Assembly (NCBI RefSeq): GCF_031178445.1
Contig: NZ_JAPSIY010000007.1
Location: forward strand, 124,001 to 188,000
DNA: 64,000 bases
Origin: Microbacterium sp.
Lineage (GTDB): Bacteria > Actinomycetota > Actinomycetes > Actinomycetales > Microbacteriaceae
Reading direction: 5' to 3'
Of this stretch, positions 7,335 to 16,947 are shown piece by piece. The translations under genes were made by a program, and so were the position numbers. Position 1 is the first letter of the stretch. Every line of letters starts with the position of its first letter. The notes beneath the pieces were generated by a model. That model searched no databases. It had not been told where the DNA came from and saw only the letters and a list, made by a program, of their open reading frames with translations.

Positions 7335-9521
7335 GTGACTGCTTCCCCCGATTCCGGAGACGACCCAGTGGACGCCGCGAACGGCGAGGGGACGGATGCC
7401 GTCGCGTCGACCGCTGCCGGCGGCGGACGCGAGGGGACGGATGCTTCCACGCAGGCCACTGCCGCGAAGAGGACTGCCGCGAAGCCCGCTGCCGCGAAGA
7501 CGGCTGCAGCGAAGCCCGCTGCCGCGAAGACGGCTGCCGCCCGGAAGCCTTCCGCCAGGAGCGCATCAGTGAAGAAGGCGCCGGCGAAGTCGACCGTGGC
7601 GAAGCCGAGTGCCGCCGGGAAGTCCAAGGCGTCGGCGCCCACGGGAGCGAACGAGGAGGCCGCTGAGGCGACGCCGCCGGCCGCTGCGACGTCGGCGGCC
7701 GCCAAGACGACGCCGACCGCCAAGGCGACACCGGCCGACAAGACCAAAGCGGCCCGCACGGCTGCGGCCAAGAAGGCCTCGACGAGCGCGGCTGCCACGA
7801 AGGCCGCGTCGGCCAAGCGGACGGCCGCTGCGCAGGCGGAGAAGACCGCCGCGGTGAAGAGGGCGGCATCGAGCAGCGCGGCCGCGAAGGCGACGACCAA
7901 GACAGCTGCCGCGAAGACCGCTGCCGCGAAGACCGCTGCCGCCAAGACCGCTGCCGCGAAGACCGCGGCTGCCAAGACCGCCGCGGCGAAGGCGCAGGCC
8001 GCCGCCAAGGCGCAGACGGACGCGAAGAAGCAGGCCGCGAAGGCCCCCGCAGAGGCGCCGGGCGACGAGGCGCCGAACTCGCCGAGCGGCACCGGGGACG
8101 CCGCAGTCAAGCGCACGACTGTGAAGCGACCGTCGTCGGCTAAGGCGACCAAGAAGCCGGCGTCCAAGACGGGCGCACGCAAGACTGCGACGGTGTCGAA
8201 GGCAGGCGCCGGGAGCAACGCGAGCACCGACGAGCCGCAGGCCTCGCCGAAGAGCGAGGCGAGCGGAACTCCCGCGAACGTCTACACGGGCGAACAGGAC
8301 GGCGCCGCATCGGCAGACGCCATCGAGCTGGTCGTCGCCGAGGAGACGACGCGCCGCCTGACCGCGGCATCCAACAGCGCCCCCGATGTCGCAGAGGCGC
8401 ACCCTCCGCGCAGGCGCGAGAACGCCGGCACCGCACCCGCGCCGCCGGTCACGACCGACACGGCCGAGTCCGACTCCGCTGCCGCAGGCGACGCGGAAGC
8501 CGTCGATTCCGCTGGAGCGGTCGAGACCGGCAGCCCCGCGGCATCCGATGCCGAGGCACCTGAGGCGGCGCCGGCGTCCGCCCCCGATGCCGATACCGCG
8601 GGGGAGACGCCGGCCGACACTGTCGCAGCCGCTGAAGACACCGCAGACATTGCCGGCTCGGCCTCCGACGACTCCGACTCCGGCTCCGCCTCCGCCGGCG
8701 TCGATCCCGCACCGCACACCGGCGCGGCAGTGACCGACGCGGCAGCGGCCGACGCGGCAGTGACCGACGCGATCCGCATCCGCGGCCTGGTCAAACGGTT
8801 CGGCGACCAGAGGGCGGTGGACGGCATCGACCTCACTGTTCCCGCCGGCTCCTTCTACGGCCTGGTCGGGCCGAACGGCGCCGGAAAGACCACGACCCTC
8901 TCGATCATCGCGGGACTGCTGCGGCCGGACGCCGGTGAGGTGCGCATCAGCGGCATCGACCAGCGTGCTCAGCCGCTCGCCGCGAAGCGCATGATGGGTG
9001 TGCTGCCCGACCGCCTGCGCACCTTCGACCGGCTCACCGGACGTCAGCTGCTGCACTACTACGGCCAGCTGCGCGGGCTCAAGCGCACGGTGATCGAGAA
9101 GCGCACCGCGGACCTGGCTCGCGCATTCGATCTCACCGAGGCGCTCAGCCGCGTGGTCTCGGACTACTCCGCCGGCATGACGAAGAAGGTCATGCTCGCC
9201 GGCGCGCTGATCCACTCACCGCGGGTGCTGGTGCTCGACGAGCCCTTCGAGGCCGTCGACCCGGTCTCCTCCGGGGTGATCCTCGACATCCTGCGCTCGT
9301 ACGTCTCGCACGGCGGAACCGTGATCCTCTCCAGCCACGGCATGGACCTCGTCGAGCGGGTGTGCACCCGCGTCGCGGTGATCGTCGGCGGCGAGGTGCT
9401 CGCCGAAGGCACGATCGACGAGGTGCGAGCGGGTCAGACGCTCGAGGCGCGTTTCGTCGAGCTGTCAGGCACCGGCGGCGAAGTGGAGGGGCTCGAGTGG
9501 TTGCACACGTTCTCCGACTGA
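7335..9521 (+). CDS. ABC transporter ATP-binding protein with a 478-residue Ala/Lys-rich and acidic N-terminal region
   Basis: A 728-residue protein. Only residues about 479-715 are a recognisable ABC ATPase: Walker A GPNGAGKTT near 512, a divergent signature YSAGMTKKV in place of LSGGQ, Walker B VLVLDEPFEAVDP, and the H-loop SSHGMD. The pattern fits export-type ATPases that pair with a separate membrane protein, here the next gene. The head is unusual: residues about 41-296 are Ala/Lys repeats resembling histone H1-like tails, and residues about 299-478 are acidic Ala/Asp/Glu/Ser/Pro-rich. The GTG at 7335 is chosen because TATCGT ends 7 nt before it. The C-terminus overlaps the permease start by 25 nt. 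Confidence 0.85.
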   Translation: MTASPDSGDDPVDAANGEGTDAVASTAAGGGREGTDASTQATAAKRTAAKPAAAKTAAAKPAAAKTAAARKPSARSASVKKAPAKSTVAKPSAAGKSKASAPTGANEEAAEATPPAAATSAAAKTTPTAKATPADKTKAARTAAAKKASTSAAATKAASAKRTAAAQAEKTAAVKRAASSSAAAKATTKTAAAKTAAAKTAAAKTAAAKTAAAKTAAAKAQAAAKAQTDAKKQAAKAPAEAPGDEAPNSPSGTGDAAVKRTTVKRPSSAKATKKPASKTGARKTATVSKAGAGSNASTDEPQASPKSEASGTPANVYTGEQDGAASADAIELVVAEETTRRLTAASNSAPDVAEAHPPRRRENAGTAPAPPVTTDTAESDSAAAGDAEAVDSAGAVETGSPAASDAEAPEAAPASAPDADTAGETPADTVAAAEDTADIAGSASDDSDSGSASAGVDPAPHTGAAVTDAAAADAAVTDAIRIRGLVKRFGDQRAVDGIDLTVPAGSFYGLVGPNGAGKTTTLSIIAGLLRPDAGEVRISGIDQRAQPLAAKRMMGVLPDRLRTFDRLTGRQLLHYYGQLRGLKRTVIEKRTADLARAFDLTEALSRVVSDYSAGMTKKVMLAGALIHSPRVLVLDEPFEAVDPVSSGVILDILRSYVSHGGTVILSSHGMDLVERVCTRVAVIVGGEVLAEGTIDEVRAGQTLEARFVELSGTGGEVEGLEWLHTFSD
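7899..7988 (+). repeat. Six tandem 15-nt units encoding Lys-Thr-Ala-Ala-Ala
   Basis: Six near-identical 15-nt units (consensus AAGACCGCTGCCGCG) lie head to tail inside the ABC ATPase gene. Differences are mainly synonymous third positions. A second, less regular block with alternating KPAAA and KTAAA units lies at about 7468-7542. Copy number is likely to vary between strains through slippage. Confidence 0.85.
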
Positions 9522-11062
9522 GGCTTGCCCTTCTCGCCGGCTCGCTGCGCGGAGATCGTGTCTGGCGCAGCGCGCTGACGATGCTCGCGGCGATCGCCGT
9601 GACGGTCATGGTGTGCATGGCGACGCTCGGACTGGGCAGCGCGCCCGAGGCCACCGCCCGCACCGTCATCGTCCTCGGTGGGGCCGCCACCTTCCTCGCG
9701 TTCCTCCTCGGTCCGATGCTCACCGGCACACCCGACCAGCTCGACCCACGTCGCTTCGGCCCGTTCGGTGTCGACGAACGACGGATGCCGTGGACTCTCA
9801 CGCTCGCCGCACTCGTGAGCATCCCGAGTCTCGTGCTCCTGGCGGTCGGAGCGTGCGTGGTCACCGTGGCCGTCGCGCACGGTGTCGCCTGGCCGGCCGC
9901 CGTGCTCTCCGTCGTGATCAGCGTGCTCTGCACCGCGCTGGCCGCGCGAATCGGAATGGCGGTCAGCGCGATCCTGCTGCCCGAGCGGCGTTCACGCGAG
10001 CTGACCGTGCTGTTCACCATCCCGGTGATCGTCATCGCCTTCCCCTTCGCCGCCTACTTCGCGTCGATGGAATGGGACGGAAACGTGCCAGGCGGCGTCG
10101 CCGCAGCCACCTCGATCGTCGGATACACGCCGCTCGCCGCCCCCCAGGCATTCCTCTTCCACCTCGCCGCGGGTGAGACGGCGGCCGCGTGGGGCAGCGG
10201 TCTGATCGCCCTGACGTCGCTCGCCGCCCTCGCCGCCCTCTGGGCCTATCTGGTGCGCCATCTGCTCACCACCACGGAGCGGCCGGTGGCAGCGCGCGAG
10301 CGCAGCGGACTGGGCTGGTTCGGTCCGCTGCCCGACAATGCCTTCGGAGCGGTCGCCGCGCGCAGCCTGGTGTACTGGCTGCGGGATCGTCGCTACATCG
10401 TCAACGTGATCGTCGTTCCTATAGCGGGCGTGCTGACCGTGTTCCCGCTGCTGGTCGCCGGAGTGCCGCTGAGTATCGCCGCCCTCGTGCCGGTTCCGCT
10501 GATGGCCCTGTTCTTCGGCTGGCTGCCGCACAATGACGTCGCCTACGACTCCACGGCCGTGTGGATCCACATCGCCAGCGGCATGCGCGGGCTGCCCGAC
10601 CGGCTGGGGCGCCTCGTGCCGGTGTTGCTGGTGGCGGTTCCGGTGCTGGCGATCGGGGTCTCGGTGACCCTCGCCGTCATCTCGCACTGGGCGCTGCTGA
10701 TGCCGATGATCGGCCTCACCGTGGCACTGCTGTTCACGGGCTTCGGCATGTCGAGCATCCTCTCCGTCGTCGCGCCGTATGCGGTGTCGCGGCCGGGAGA
10801 CAGCCCGTTCCAGCAGCCGCAGCGGTCGTCCTCGCACGGATCGTACGGTGCTGCCGGGACCTTCCTCGGTGCTCTGCTGTTCAGCGCTCCGACGATCTGG
10901 CTGTTCTGGCTGACGATCGTCGAAGGGGGGCAGCACGCACCGGCGACGTTCTGGGTCGGCGTCGTCACCGGCGCCGTCGTGCTGCTCGGGGGCGCTGTAC
11001 TGGGTGGCCGGATCTTCGAGCACAGCGGCGAGCGGCTGATGGAGTTCGCCGAGACAACCTGA
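9497..11062 (+). CDS. ABC exporter membrane protein
   Basis: A 521-residue polytopic membrane protein with roughly a dozen hydrophobic segments, for example LTMLAAIAVTVMVCMATLG near the N-terminus and a Gly/Val-rich pair at the end. It has no ATPase motif. It probably forms the permease of the exporter powered by the preceding ATPase. The GTG start at 9497 is preceded at 7 nt by GGAGGGG and overlaps the ATPase stop by 25 nt, which argues for coupling and a shared complex. The frame is open further upstream, but those codons shadow the ATPase. The transported substrate is not predictable. Confidence 0.8.
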   Translation: MVAHVLRLRLALLAGSLRGDRVWRSALTMLAAIAVTVMVCMATLGLGSAPEATARTVIVLGGAATFLAFLLGPMLTGTPDQLDPRRFGPFGVDERRMPWTLTLAALVSIPSLVLLAVGACVVTVAVAHGVAWPAAVLSVVISVLCTALAARIGMAVSAILLPERRSRELTVLFTIPVIVIAFPFAAYFASMEWDGNVPGGVAAATSIVGYTPLAAPQAFLFHLAAGETAAAWGSGLIALTSLAALAALWAYLVRHLLTTTERPVAARERSGLGWFGPLPDNAFGAVAARSLVYWLRDRRYIVNVIVVPIAGVLTVFPLLVAGVPLSIAALVPVPLMALFFGWLPHNDVAYDSTAVWIHIASGMRGLPDRLGRLVPVLLVAVPVLAIGVSVTLAVISHWALLMPMIGLTVALLFTGFGMSSILSVVAPYAVSRPGDSPFQQPQRSSSHGSYGAAGTFLGALLFSAPTIWLFWLTIVEGGQHAPATFWVGVVTGAVVLLGGAVLGGRIFEHSGERLMEFAETT

Positions 11063-11167
11063 GCGCGGGACGTCGTGCCGGATGCCCCTGCGGCAGGCGA
11101 TCTCCGCACGACGCGGATGCGGTCGGCACCCGAACCCACGGGCACGGCGGCGGGCTAGAATCACGGG

Positions 11168-11434
11168 ATGAGTACTCCGCTGGACAGCCCCGATCAGGGT
11201 GGCGTGGCAACGCTCGATCGCGAACTCGAAGAACTCCTTCGCGAGGAGAATCTCGAGCCCGGCGACCACGAGCGCTTCTCCCACTACGTGAAGAAAGAGA
11301 AGATCCTCGAGTCGGCGATCACCGGCAAGCCGGTGCGCGCGCTGTGCGGTAAGAAGTGGACGCCAGGGCGCGACCCGGAGAAGTTCCCGATCTGCCCGAC
11401 CTGCAAGGAGATCTACGAGAGCATGGTCGCCTGA
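11168..11434 (+). CDS. DUF3039 family protein
   Basis: An 88-residue protein with the features of the actinobacterial DUF3039 family: an acidic helical N-terminus (LDRELEELLREENLEPGDHERFSHYV) and a C-terminal cysteine module ALCGKKW...PICPTCKEIYE. The spacing of CG, CPTC resembles a small zinc ribbon of the kind found in RNA-polymerase-associated or regulatory proteins. The ATG lies 6 nt after TAGAAT, consistent with a leaderless mRNA. It stands alone and converges on pncB. The function of the family is not established. Confidence 0.85.
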   Translation: MSTPLDSPDQGGVATLDRELEELLREENLEPGDHERFSHYVKKEKILESAITGKPVRALCGKKWTPGRDPEKFPICPTCKEIYESMVA

Positions 11435-11467
11435 CAGGGCGCCCCGCGGCTCGGAGTGGGCGCGGGA

Positions 11468-12787
11468 TCAGTCCGCGTCCACGAACAGGGTCGGGATCGC
11501 CGGGTCCGATTTGCTCAGGGCGAGGGCGCGCACCGGCAGCTCTTCGCGCACACGCAGGTGATGCTCACGAGCGGAGGCCGTGCCCGCGGCGCCCTCATAG
11601 GACGAGTCGATCTCGCCGTCCTGGACGAGCGTGACCTGCAAGTCCCGGCTTCCCGGGTGCTCGGCGACCGTGTCGACCTCTTCGAAACCATCAGAGACGG
11701 CGATCGTCTCTGATGTCGCGACGCCGTCCTCGAGGCTCCGGAACGCCGCTTTGCGGCCGCCGCGCGACCCCTTGTCGGTCGATGCCTTGGCGACCGCGAC
11801 CCAGCTGCCGGCGGAATCCCGCCGCGCCACAAGTTTGTAAACCATGCCGGCCGTGGGGTAGCCGGAACCGGTGACCACGGAAGTGCCCACGCCGTACGAG
11901 TCGACCGGTGACGCCGCGAGGGCGGCGATCGCGTACTCGTCGAGATCGCTGGTGACCGTGATCTTGGTGCCCGTCGCACCCAGCTCGTCGAGCTGGGCGC
12001 GCACTTCCGCCGCGACGAGCGGAAGATCCCCGGAGTCGATGCGCACCCCGCCCAGGCCGGTGCCCGCCACGCGGATCGCGGTCTCCACGCCGGTGCGGAT
12101 GTCGTAGGTGTCGACGAGCAGCGTCGTGTCGGTGCCGAGGCTGTCGACCTGCGCGCGGAAGGCATCCTCTTCGGTGTCATGCAGCAGCGTCCACGAGTGC
12201 GCGGCAGTGCCCATCGTGGGGATGCCCCACCGGCGCCCGGCCTCGAGGTTGCTGGTCGCACCGAAGCCGGCGATGTACGCGGCCCGAGCGGCGGCGACGG
12301 CCGAGTGCTCGGCGGCGCGGCGCGAGCCCATCTCGGCCAGCGGCCGTTCACCGGCGGCGATGCTCATCCGGGAGGCGGCGGTCGCGACCGCGGAGTCGTG
12401 GTTCAGCACGCTCAGCGCCAGAGTCTCGAGCACCACGGCATCCGCGAACGTGCCCTCCACCGTCAGAATCGGCGAACCGGGGAAGTACAGCTCGCCCTCC
12501 CGGTACCCGCGTATGGTGCCCGTGAAGCGATAGTCCTCCAGATAGCGCACGGCCTCGGCATCCACCACGTCGTTGTCGCGCAGGTATCGCAGCTCGTCGT
12601 CGCCGAAATGGAACTCGCGCAGGAGCGTGAGCAGGCGTCCTGTGCCGGCGACCACACCGAAGCGGCGACCGCCGGACAGCCGCCGCGAGAACAGCTCGAA
12701 GACGCTCCACCGCTGTGCGGTGCCGTCGCGCAGCGACGCGGCGAGCATGGTCAGTTCGTAGCGGTCGGTGAGGAACGCGGAGCTCAT
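11468..12787 (-). CDS. pncB: Nicotinate phosphoribosyltransferase
   Basis: A 439-residue enzyme of NAD salvage that joins nicotinate to PRPP to give nicotinate mononucleotide, with ATP hydrolysis. Hallmarks are LTDRYELTML at the N-terminus, the active-site region GTAAHSWTLLHDTEEDAF, and the phosphate-binding VRIDSGDLP. These match the bacterial PncB2-like subfamily. The frame is open upstream to 12940, but TACACT ends exactly 6 nt before the ATG at 12787, so this start and a leaderless transcript are favoured. It stands alone, divergent from the GH3 gene with 88 bp between them. Confidence 0.93.
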   Translation of the reverse strand: MSSAFLTDRYELTMLAASLRDGTAQRWSVFELFSRRLSGGRRFGVVAGTGRLLTLLREFHFGDDELRYLRDNDVVDAEAVRYLEDYRFTGTIRGYREGELYFPGSPILTVEGTFADAVVLETLALSVLNHDSAVATAASRMSIAAGERPLAEMGSRRAAEHSAVAAARAAYIAGFGATSNLEAGRRWGIPTMGTAAHSWTLLHDTEEDAFRAQVDSLGTDTTLLVDTYDIRTGVETAIRVAGTGLGGVRIDSGDLPLVAAEVRAQLDELGATGTKITVTSDLDEYAIAALAASPVDSYGVGTSVVTGSGYPTAGMVYKLVARRDSAGSWVAVAKASTDKGSRGGRKAAFRSLEDGVATSETIAVSDGFEEVDTVAEHPGSRDLQVTLVQDGEIDSSYEGAAGTASAREHHLRVREELPVRALALSKSDPAIPTLFVDAD

Positions 12788-12875
12788 CCGCTCAGTGTAT
12801 CCAGCACGCCGATCGGGAATACTGATCTGCGGGCCGGTGTCCGTCCGGTCCGCTCCGAGCAGACGAGGACCCGCG

Positions 12876-14366
12876 GTGAACGATGACGACCAGCTGACCC
12901 GCCTGGCCAACAGCGTCCTCTGGCCGGGATTCCTCGGCACGACGGTCCCGGGCTGGCTGGCGGAAGCCCTGCAGAATGACCTCGCCGGGGTCGTCTACTT
13001 CGCGCAGAACCTGGGGCCGGATCTCGCGGCGCTGAGCGAGCAGATCCATCTTCTCGGCCCGCACGCGCTCATCGGAGTCGACGAAGAGGGCGGCAGCGTC
13101 ACTCGGCTGGAGGCGGCCACCGGCTCCACCGTGCCGGGGGCCGCGCAACTGGGCGCGCTCGATGACCTGGAAGCCACGCGCGCGACCGGAGCGGAGATCG
13201 GACGGCGAGCCGCGCGGGTCGGCGCCGATGTCGTGATCGGCCCGGTCGCCGATGTCAATACCGATCCGCGCAATCCCGTGATCGGCGTGCGCGCGTTCGG
13301 GAATGAGCCCGGGCTGGTCTCGCGGCACGTCGCCGCCGCGGTGCAGGGCATACAGCAGGCAGGCGTCGCCGCGTGCGCCAAGCACTACCCTGGCCACGGC
13401 GACACCCACCTCGACTCCCATCACGACCTGCCGAGGCTCGCCCTGACGCAGGACGAGATCGAACGGGTGCACCTGCCGCCGTTCCAGGCCGCCATCGACG
13501 CCGGCGTGCGCTCGATCATGACGGCGCACATCTGCGCGGATCACTGGGGAGACCTGCCTGCCACGCTGAACCGCGACGTGCTGGGCCGTCTGCGCGAGAC
13601 CGGATTCGACGGCGTGATCATCACTGACGCGCTCGACATGGCAGCCATTCGCGAGAACCACGGCATCGGCGGCGGGGCGGTGCTCGCGCTCGCCGCGGGC
13701 GCGGACCTGCTCTGCATCGGCAACCCCACGAACCCCGGCGACGCGATGCTCGCCGATCAGGACGAGCGGGACTACCTCGCTGCGCGGGATGCGATCGTCG
13801 CCGCCCTGCGCAGTGGAAAGCTGTCACGCACCCGCGTCGCGGAGGCGGCTGGGCGGGTGCGGCGCATGGCCGATGCCGTGCGCGCCCGACCCGGCACCGT
13901 GACGGAGACGGCCTTCGACGGCGAGGACATCGCCGACAGGGCGCTCGACGTTCGCGGGCAGCTGCCGCGCTTCAGCGACATCCCCACCCTGGTCGTCGAC
14001 CTGCGCAGGCCCTCGAGCCTGGCGGTCGACAGCGCCGCCTCGCACGTCGCCGTGGCGCTCGCCGCGGACGGCGACATCGTACGACTGAGCGCCGAGGACG
14101 CCGTGGACGCCGACATCGAAGCGGTCGCCGAGCGCGCCGCAGGCGTGCAGACCGTGCTGCTGGTCGACCGCATCGACGAGGGCGCCCCGCAGCGGCTCGT
14201 GCTCGACCGCATCCGCTCCGCCGGACCCGGCATCGTGGCGGTCAACGTCGGCCTCGCCGCCGCCTCGCCGGGCGAGGGACCGGTCATCGATGTGCGCGAC
14301 GCCGGGCTGCTCGCAGCCCGCACCGCTCGACGCGCCCTGCTCGCACCGAACCGTAAGGAAGCCTGA
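12876..14366 (+). CDS. nagZ: Glycoside hydrolase family 3 beta-N-acetylhexosaminidase (NagZ-like)
   Basis: A 496-residue GH3 enzyme with the NagZ signature KHYPGHGDT (from K169) followed by DSHHDLP, which provides the flexible catalytic His loop specific to NagZ, and the nucleophile in IITDALDM (D251). NagZ removes N-acetylglucosamine from muropeptides. No signal peptide is visible, so it is predicted to be cytoplasmic. A C-terminal extension beyond the barrel (about residues 340-496) resembles a GH3 accessory domain. The GTG at 12876 follows a GAGGA-type ribosome site. It lies 1 nt before murQ, whose product handles the next recycling intermediate, so the genomic context strongly supports the assignment. 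Confidence 0.88.
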   Translation: MNDDDQLTRLANSVLWPGFLGTTVPGWLAEALQNDLAGVVYFAQNLGPDLAALSEQIHLLGPHALIGVDEEGGSVTRLEAATGSTVPGAAQLGALDDLEATRATGAEIGRRAARVGADVVIGPVADVNTDPRNPVIGVRAFGNEPGLVSRHVAAAVQGIQQAGVAACAKHYPGHGDTHLDSHHDLPRLALTQDEIERVHLPPFQAAIDAGVRSIMTAHICADHWGDLPATLNRDVLGRLRETGFDGVIITDALDMAAIRENHGIGGGAVLALAAGADLLCIGNPTNPGDAMLADQDERDYLAARDAIVAALRSGKLSRTRVAEAAGRVRRMADAVRARPGTVTETAFDGEDIADRALDVRGQLPRFSDIPTLVVDLRRPSSLAVDSAASHVAVALAADGDIVRLSAEDAVDADIEAVAERAAGVQTVLLVDRIDEGAPQRLVLDRIRSAGPGIVAVNVGLAAASPGEGPVIDVRDAGLLAARTARRALLAPNRKEA

Positions 14367-14367
14367 C

Positions 14368-15303
14368 ATGGACGACCGCGAAGAACTCCGCTCCACCCTC
14401 GAGACCCTCTCCACCGAACGCGTCGACCCCGCCTTCGCGAAGCTCGACACGCTCGCCACCGCCGATCAGGTCGCGCTGATGGCCGAGCAGGGCATCGTGG
14501 CGGCGACCGCGGTCGCGGCGGAGCGCGAGAGCATCGCCAGGGCAGTGGACGGGATCGTCGAGCGCCTCGGCCGGGGCGGACGTCTGGTGTACGTCGGCGC
14601 CGGCACGGCCGGGCGCATGGGAGTGCTCGACGCCAGCGAGATCCCGCCCACCTACGGCACCGACCCCTCGCTCGTCACCGGCCACATAGCCGGCGGGGAG
14701 CATGCGCTGCGCAACGCCGTCGAGAACGCCGAAGACGACGAGCAGGCGGGCGCCGCCGTCGGGGCCTCGCTGGGCCGCGATGATGCGATCGTCGGCATCT
14801 CCGCATCCGGGCGCACCCCGTACGTCGCCGGGGCTCTGCGCGCGGCACGCGAACGGGGCGCCTTCACCGTGAGTCTCGCCTGCAACCGCGACTCAGAAAT
14901 CTCGCACGGCGTCGACGTTGCGATCGAGGTCGTGGTCGGTCCCGAGGTCGTCGCGGGGTCCACCCGGCTCAAGGCAGGAACGGCGCAGAAGCTGGTGCTG
15001 AACACGCTCTCCACTCTCGCGATGGTGCAGTCGGGCAAGGTCTACGGGAACCTCATGGTCGACGTGCAGTCCACCAACGAGAAGCTGCGCGCCCGCGCGG
15101 AGCGCACGGTCATGCACGCCACAGGCTGCACGCCGGTCGAAGCCGCCACGGCTCTGAGCCAGGCTGGGGGATCGGTCAAACTCGCGATCGCCATCGTCGA
15201 GACCGGTGCGGATGCCGGCACCGCCCGCGCAGCGCTGGAGAAGGCCGGCGGGCACCTGCGCGCCGCGCTCGCCGCGACCCGGGGTGCAGAGCACGCGGAC
15301 TAG
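14368..15303 (+). CDS. murQ: N-acetylmuramic acid 6-phosphate etherase
   Basis: A 311-residue SIS-domain enzyme that cleaves the lactyl ether of MurNAc-6-phosphate to give GlcNAc-6-phosphate and D-lactate. Motifs include [20 protein letters not shown] at residues about 72-91, the SIS loop [12 protein letters not shown], and the C-terminal helical pair [16 protein letters not shown]. The length is normal. AAGGA precedes the ATG. It follows the NagZ-like gene directly and precedes murI, so the three appear dedicated to recovering peptidoglycan sugars and supplying D-glutamate. The MurNAc kinase (AnmK/MurK) and transporter are not in the window. Confidence 0.95.
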   Translation: MDDREELRSTLETLSTERVDPAFAKLDTLATADQVALMAEQGIVAATAVAAERESIARAVDGIVERLGRGGRLVYVGAGTAGRMGVLDASEIPPTYGTDPSLVTGHIAGGEHALRNAVENAEDDEQAGAAVGASLGRDDAIVGISASGRTPYVAGALRAARERGAFTVSLACNRDSEISHGVDVAIEVVVGPEVVAGSTRLKAGTAQKLVLNTLSTLAMVQSGKVYGNLMVDVQSTNEKLRARAERTVMHATGCTPVEAATALSQAGGSVKLAIAIVETGADAGTARAALEKAGGHLRAALAATRGAEHAD

Positions 15304-15314
15304 GCTGGGTGATC

Positions 15315-16154
15315 ATGAACGACGCGCCGATCGGGATCTTCGACTCCGGAGTCGGCGGACTCACAGTGGCGAGGGCGATCCGCGCGCAGCTGCCGCAGGA
15401 ATCGCTCGTCTACGTCGGTGACACCGCCCACTCGCCCTACGGGCCCAAGCCCATCGCCGACGTCCGCCGGTACGGCCTCGAGGTGCTCGACGCCCTCGTC
15501 GAGCAGGGCGTGAAGATGCTCGTGATCGCCTGCAACACGGCATCCGCCGCACTTCTGCGCGACGCCCGCGAACGCTACGACGTGCCCGTCGTCGAGGTGA
15601 TCGGTCCCGCCGTGCGCCGCGCCGTGTCGACGACCCGCAACAACCGCGTCGGCGTGATCGGCACCGTAGGCACCATCGGCTCGCGCGCCTATCAGGACAT
15701 GCTCGAGGTGAATGAGCGGCTCGAGGTCTTCACGGCGGCGTGCCCGCGCTTCGTGGAGTTCGTCGAGGCGGGCATCACCGGGACGCCGGAGGTGCTCGCC
15801 ACCGCCGAGAGCTACCTGGCGCCACTGCGCGAAGCCGAGGTCGACACACTCGTGCTCGGCTGCACGCACTACCCGTTCCTGCGCGGCGCGATCAGCTATG
15901 TGATGGGCGACGGTGTGGCGCTCGTCTCCAGTGACGACGAGACCGCCGCCGACGTCTACCGCCAGCTCGTCCGCGGCGATCTTCTCGCGCCGCAGGATGC
16001 GGTGCCGTCGTACGTGTACGAGGCCACCGGCGATTCCGCAGACGACTTCACCGCGCTCGCGAACCGGCTCATGGGCCGGGAGGTGCGCGACGTGCAGCTC
16101 GTGCAGACCGGCGTGATCGCGCTTCCCGACCTGTCGGGCGCGGCACAGGACTGA
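15315..16154 (+). CDS. murI: Glutamate racemase
   Basis: A 279-residue enzyme that makes D-glutamate for peptidoglycan. [11 protein letters not shown] opens the chain. The two catalytic cysteines are Cys73 in ACNTASAA and Cys183 in GCTHYPFL, both intact. The ATG at 15315 is favoured over an in-frame GTG at 15309 because TAGGCT, which overlaps the end of murQ, ends 8 nt before it. The gene lies in the same direction as murQ with an 11-nt gap and precedes rph. A murI-rph-rdgB order is common in actinobacteria. Confidence 0.96.
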   Translation: MNDAPIGIFDSGVGGLTVARAIRAQLPQESLVYVGDTAHSPYGPKPIADVRRYGLEVLDALVEQGVKMLVIACNTASAALLRDARERYDVPVVEVIGPAVRRAVSTTRNNRVGVIGTVGTIGSRAYQDMLEVNERLEVFTAACPRFVEFVEAGITGTPEVLATAESYLAPLREAEVDTLVLGCTHYPFLRGAISYVMGDGVALVSSDDETAADVYRQLVRGDLLAPQDAVPSYVYEATGDSADDFTALANRLMGREVRDVQLVQTGVIALPDLSGAAQD

Positions 16155-16173
16155 ACCGATCCGAGAGGACACC

Positions 16174-16947
16174 ATGACAGACAACGCCCCCGCCCAGTCC
16201 GGCTCCGTGCAGACCACGGTGCGCGCCGACGGCCGCGCCCCCGACCAGCTGCGCGAGATCACCATCGAGCGGGGCTGGTCGAGCCACGCAGAGGGGTCGG
16301 CGCTGATCAGCTTCGGCGGCACCAAGGTGCTGTGCACGGCCTCGTTCACCAACGGCGTGCCTCGCTGGCTCACCGGCAAGGGAAAGGGCTGGGTCACCGC
16401 CGAGTACGCGATGCTTCCGCGTGCCACGAACAGCCGCAACGACCGTGAGAGCGTGAAGGGACGTGTCGGCGGTCGCACGCACGAGATCTCACGGCTCATC
16501 GGCAGGGCACTGCGCGCAGTGGTCGACACGAAGGCGCTCGGCGAGAACACCATCGTGATCGACTGCGACGTGCTGCAGGCCGACGGCGGTACCCGCACCG
16601 CCGCCATCACGGGTGCCTACGTCGCGCTTGCCGATGCCATCGAGTGGGGCAGGGCGAAGAAGTTCATCGGCAAGAACGCCACCCCGCTGCTCGACTCGGT
16701 CGCGGCTGTGTCGGTGGGCATCATCGACGGGGAGCCCATGCTCGATCTGGCATACGTGGAGGATGTCCGCGCCGAGACCGACATGAACGTCGTCGTCACG
16801 GGGCGGGGGCTGTTCGTCGAGGTGCAGGGAACCGCAGAGGGGGCGCCGTTCGACAAGCGCGAGCTCGACGCCCTGCTCGACCTCGGCGTGAACGGCTGCG
16901 CCACACTGAAGGAGCAGCAGCTCGCCGCCCTGGCGGCCGAGCGATGA
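16174..16947 (+). CDS. rph: Ribonuclease PH
   Basis: A 257-residue phosphorolytic 3'-5' exoribonuclease that trims tRNA 3' ends. [13 protein letters not shown], the RNA-binding SRNDRES region and [20 protein letters not shown] are all family signatures. The length is that of a complete, hexamer-forming enzyme. GAGAGG precedes the ATG. Its stop overlaps the rdgB start as ATGA, so the two are coupled. Confidence 0.96.
   Translation: MTDNAPAQSGSVQTTVRADGRAPDQLREITIERGWSSHAEGSALISFGGTKVLCTASFTNGVPRWLTGKGKGWVTAEYAMLPRATNSRNDRESVKGRVGGRTHEISRLIGRALRAVVDTKALGENTIVIDCDVLQADGGTRTAAITGAYVALADAIEWGRAKKFIGKNATPLLDSVAAVSVGIIDGEPMLDLAYVEDVRAETDMNVVVTGRGLFVEVQGTAEGAPFDKRELDALLDLGVNGCATLKEQQLAALAAER

Noticed and set aside
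7468..7988. CRISPR-like repeat array
   Set aside because: The repeats are 15-nt codon-based units without spacers, inside a coding frame, differing mainly at third positions.
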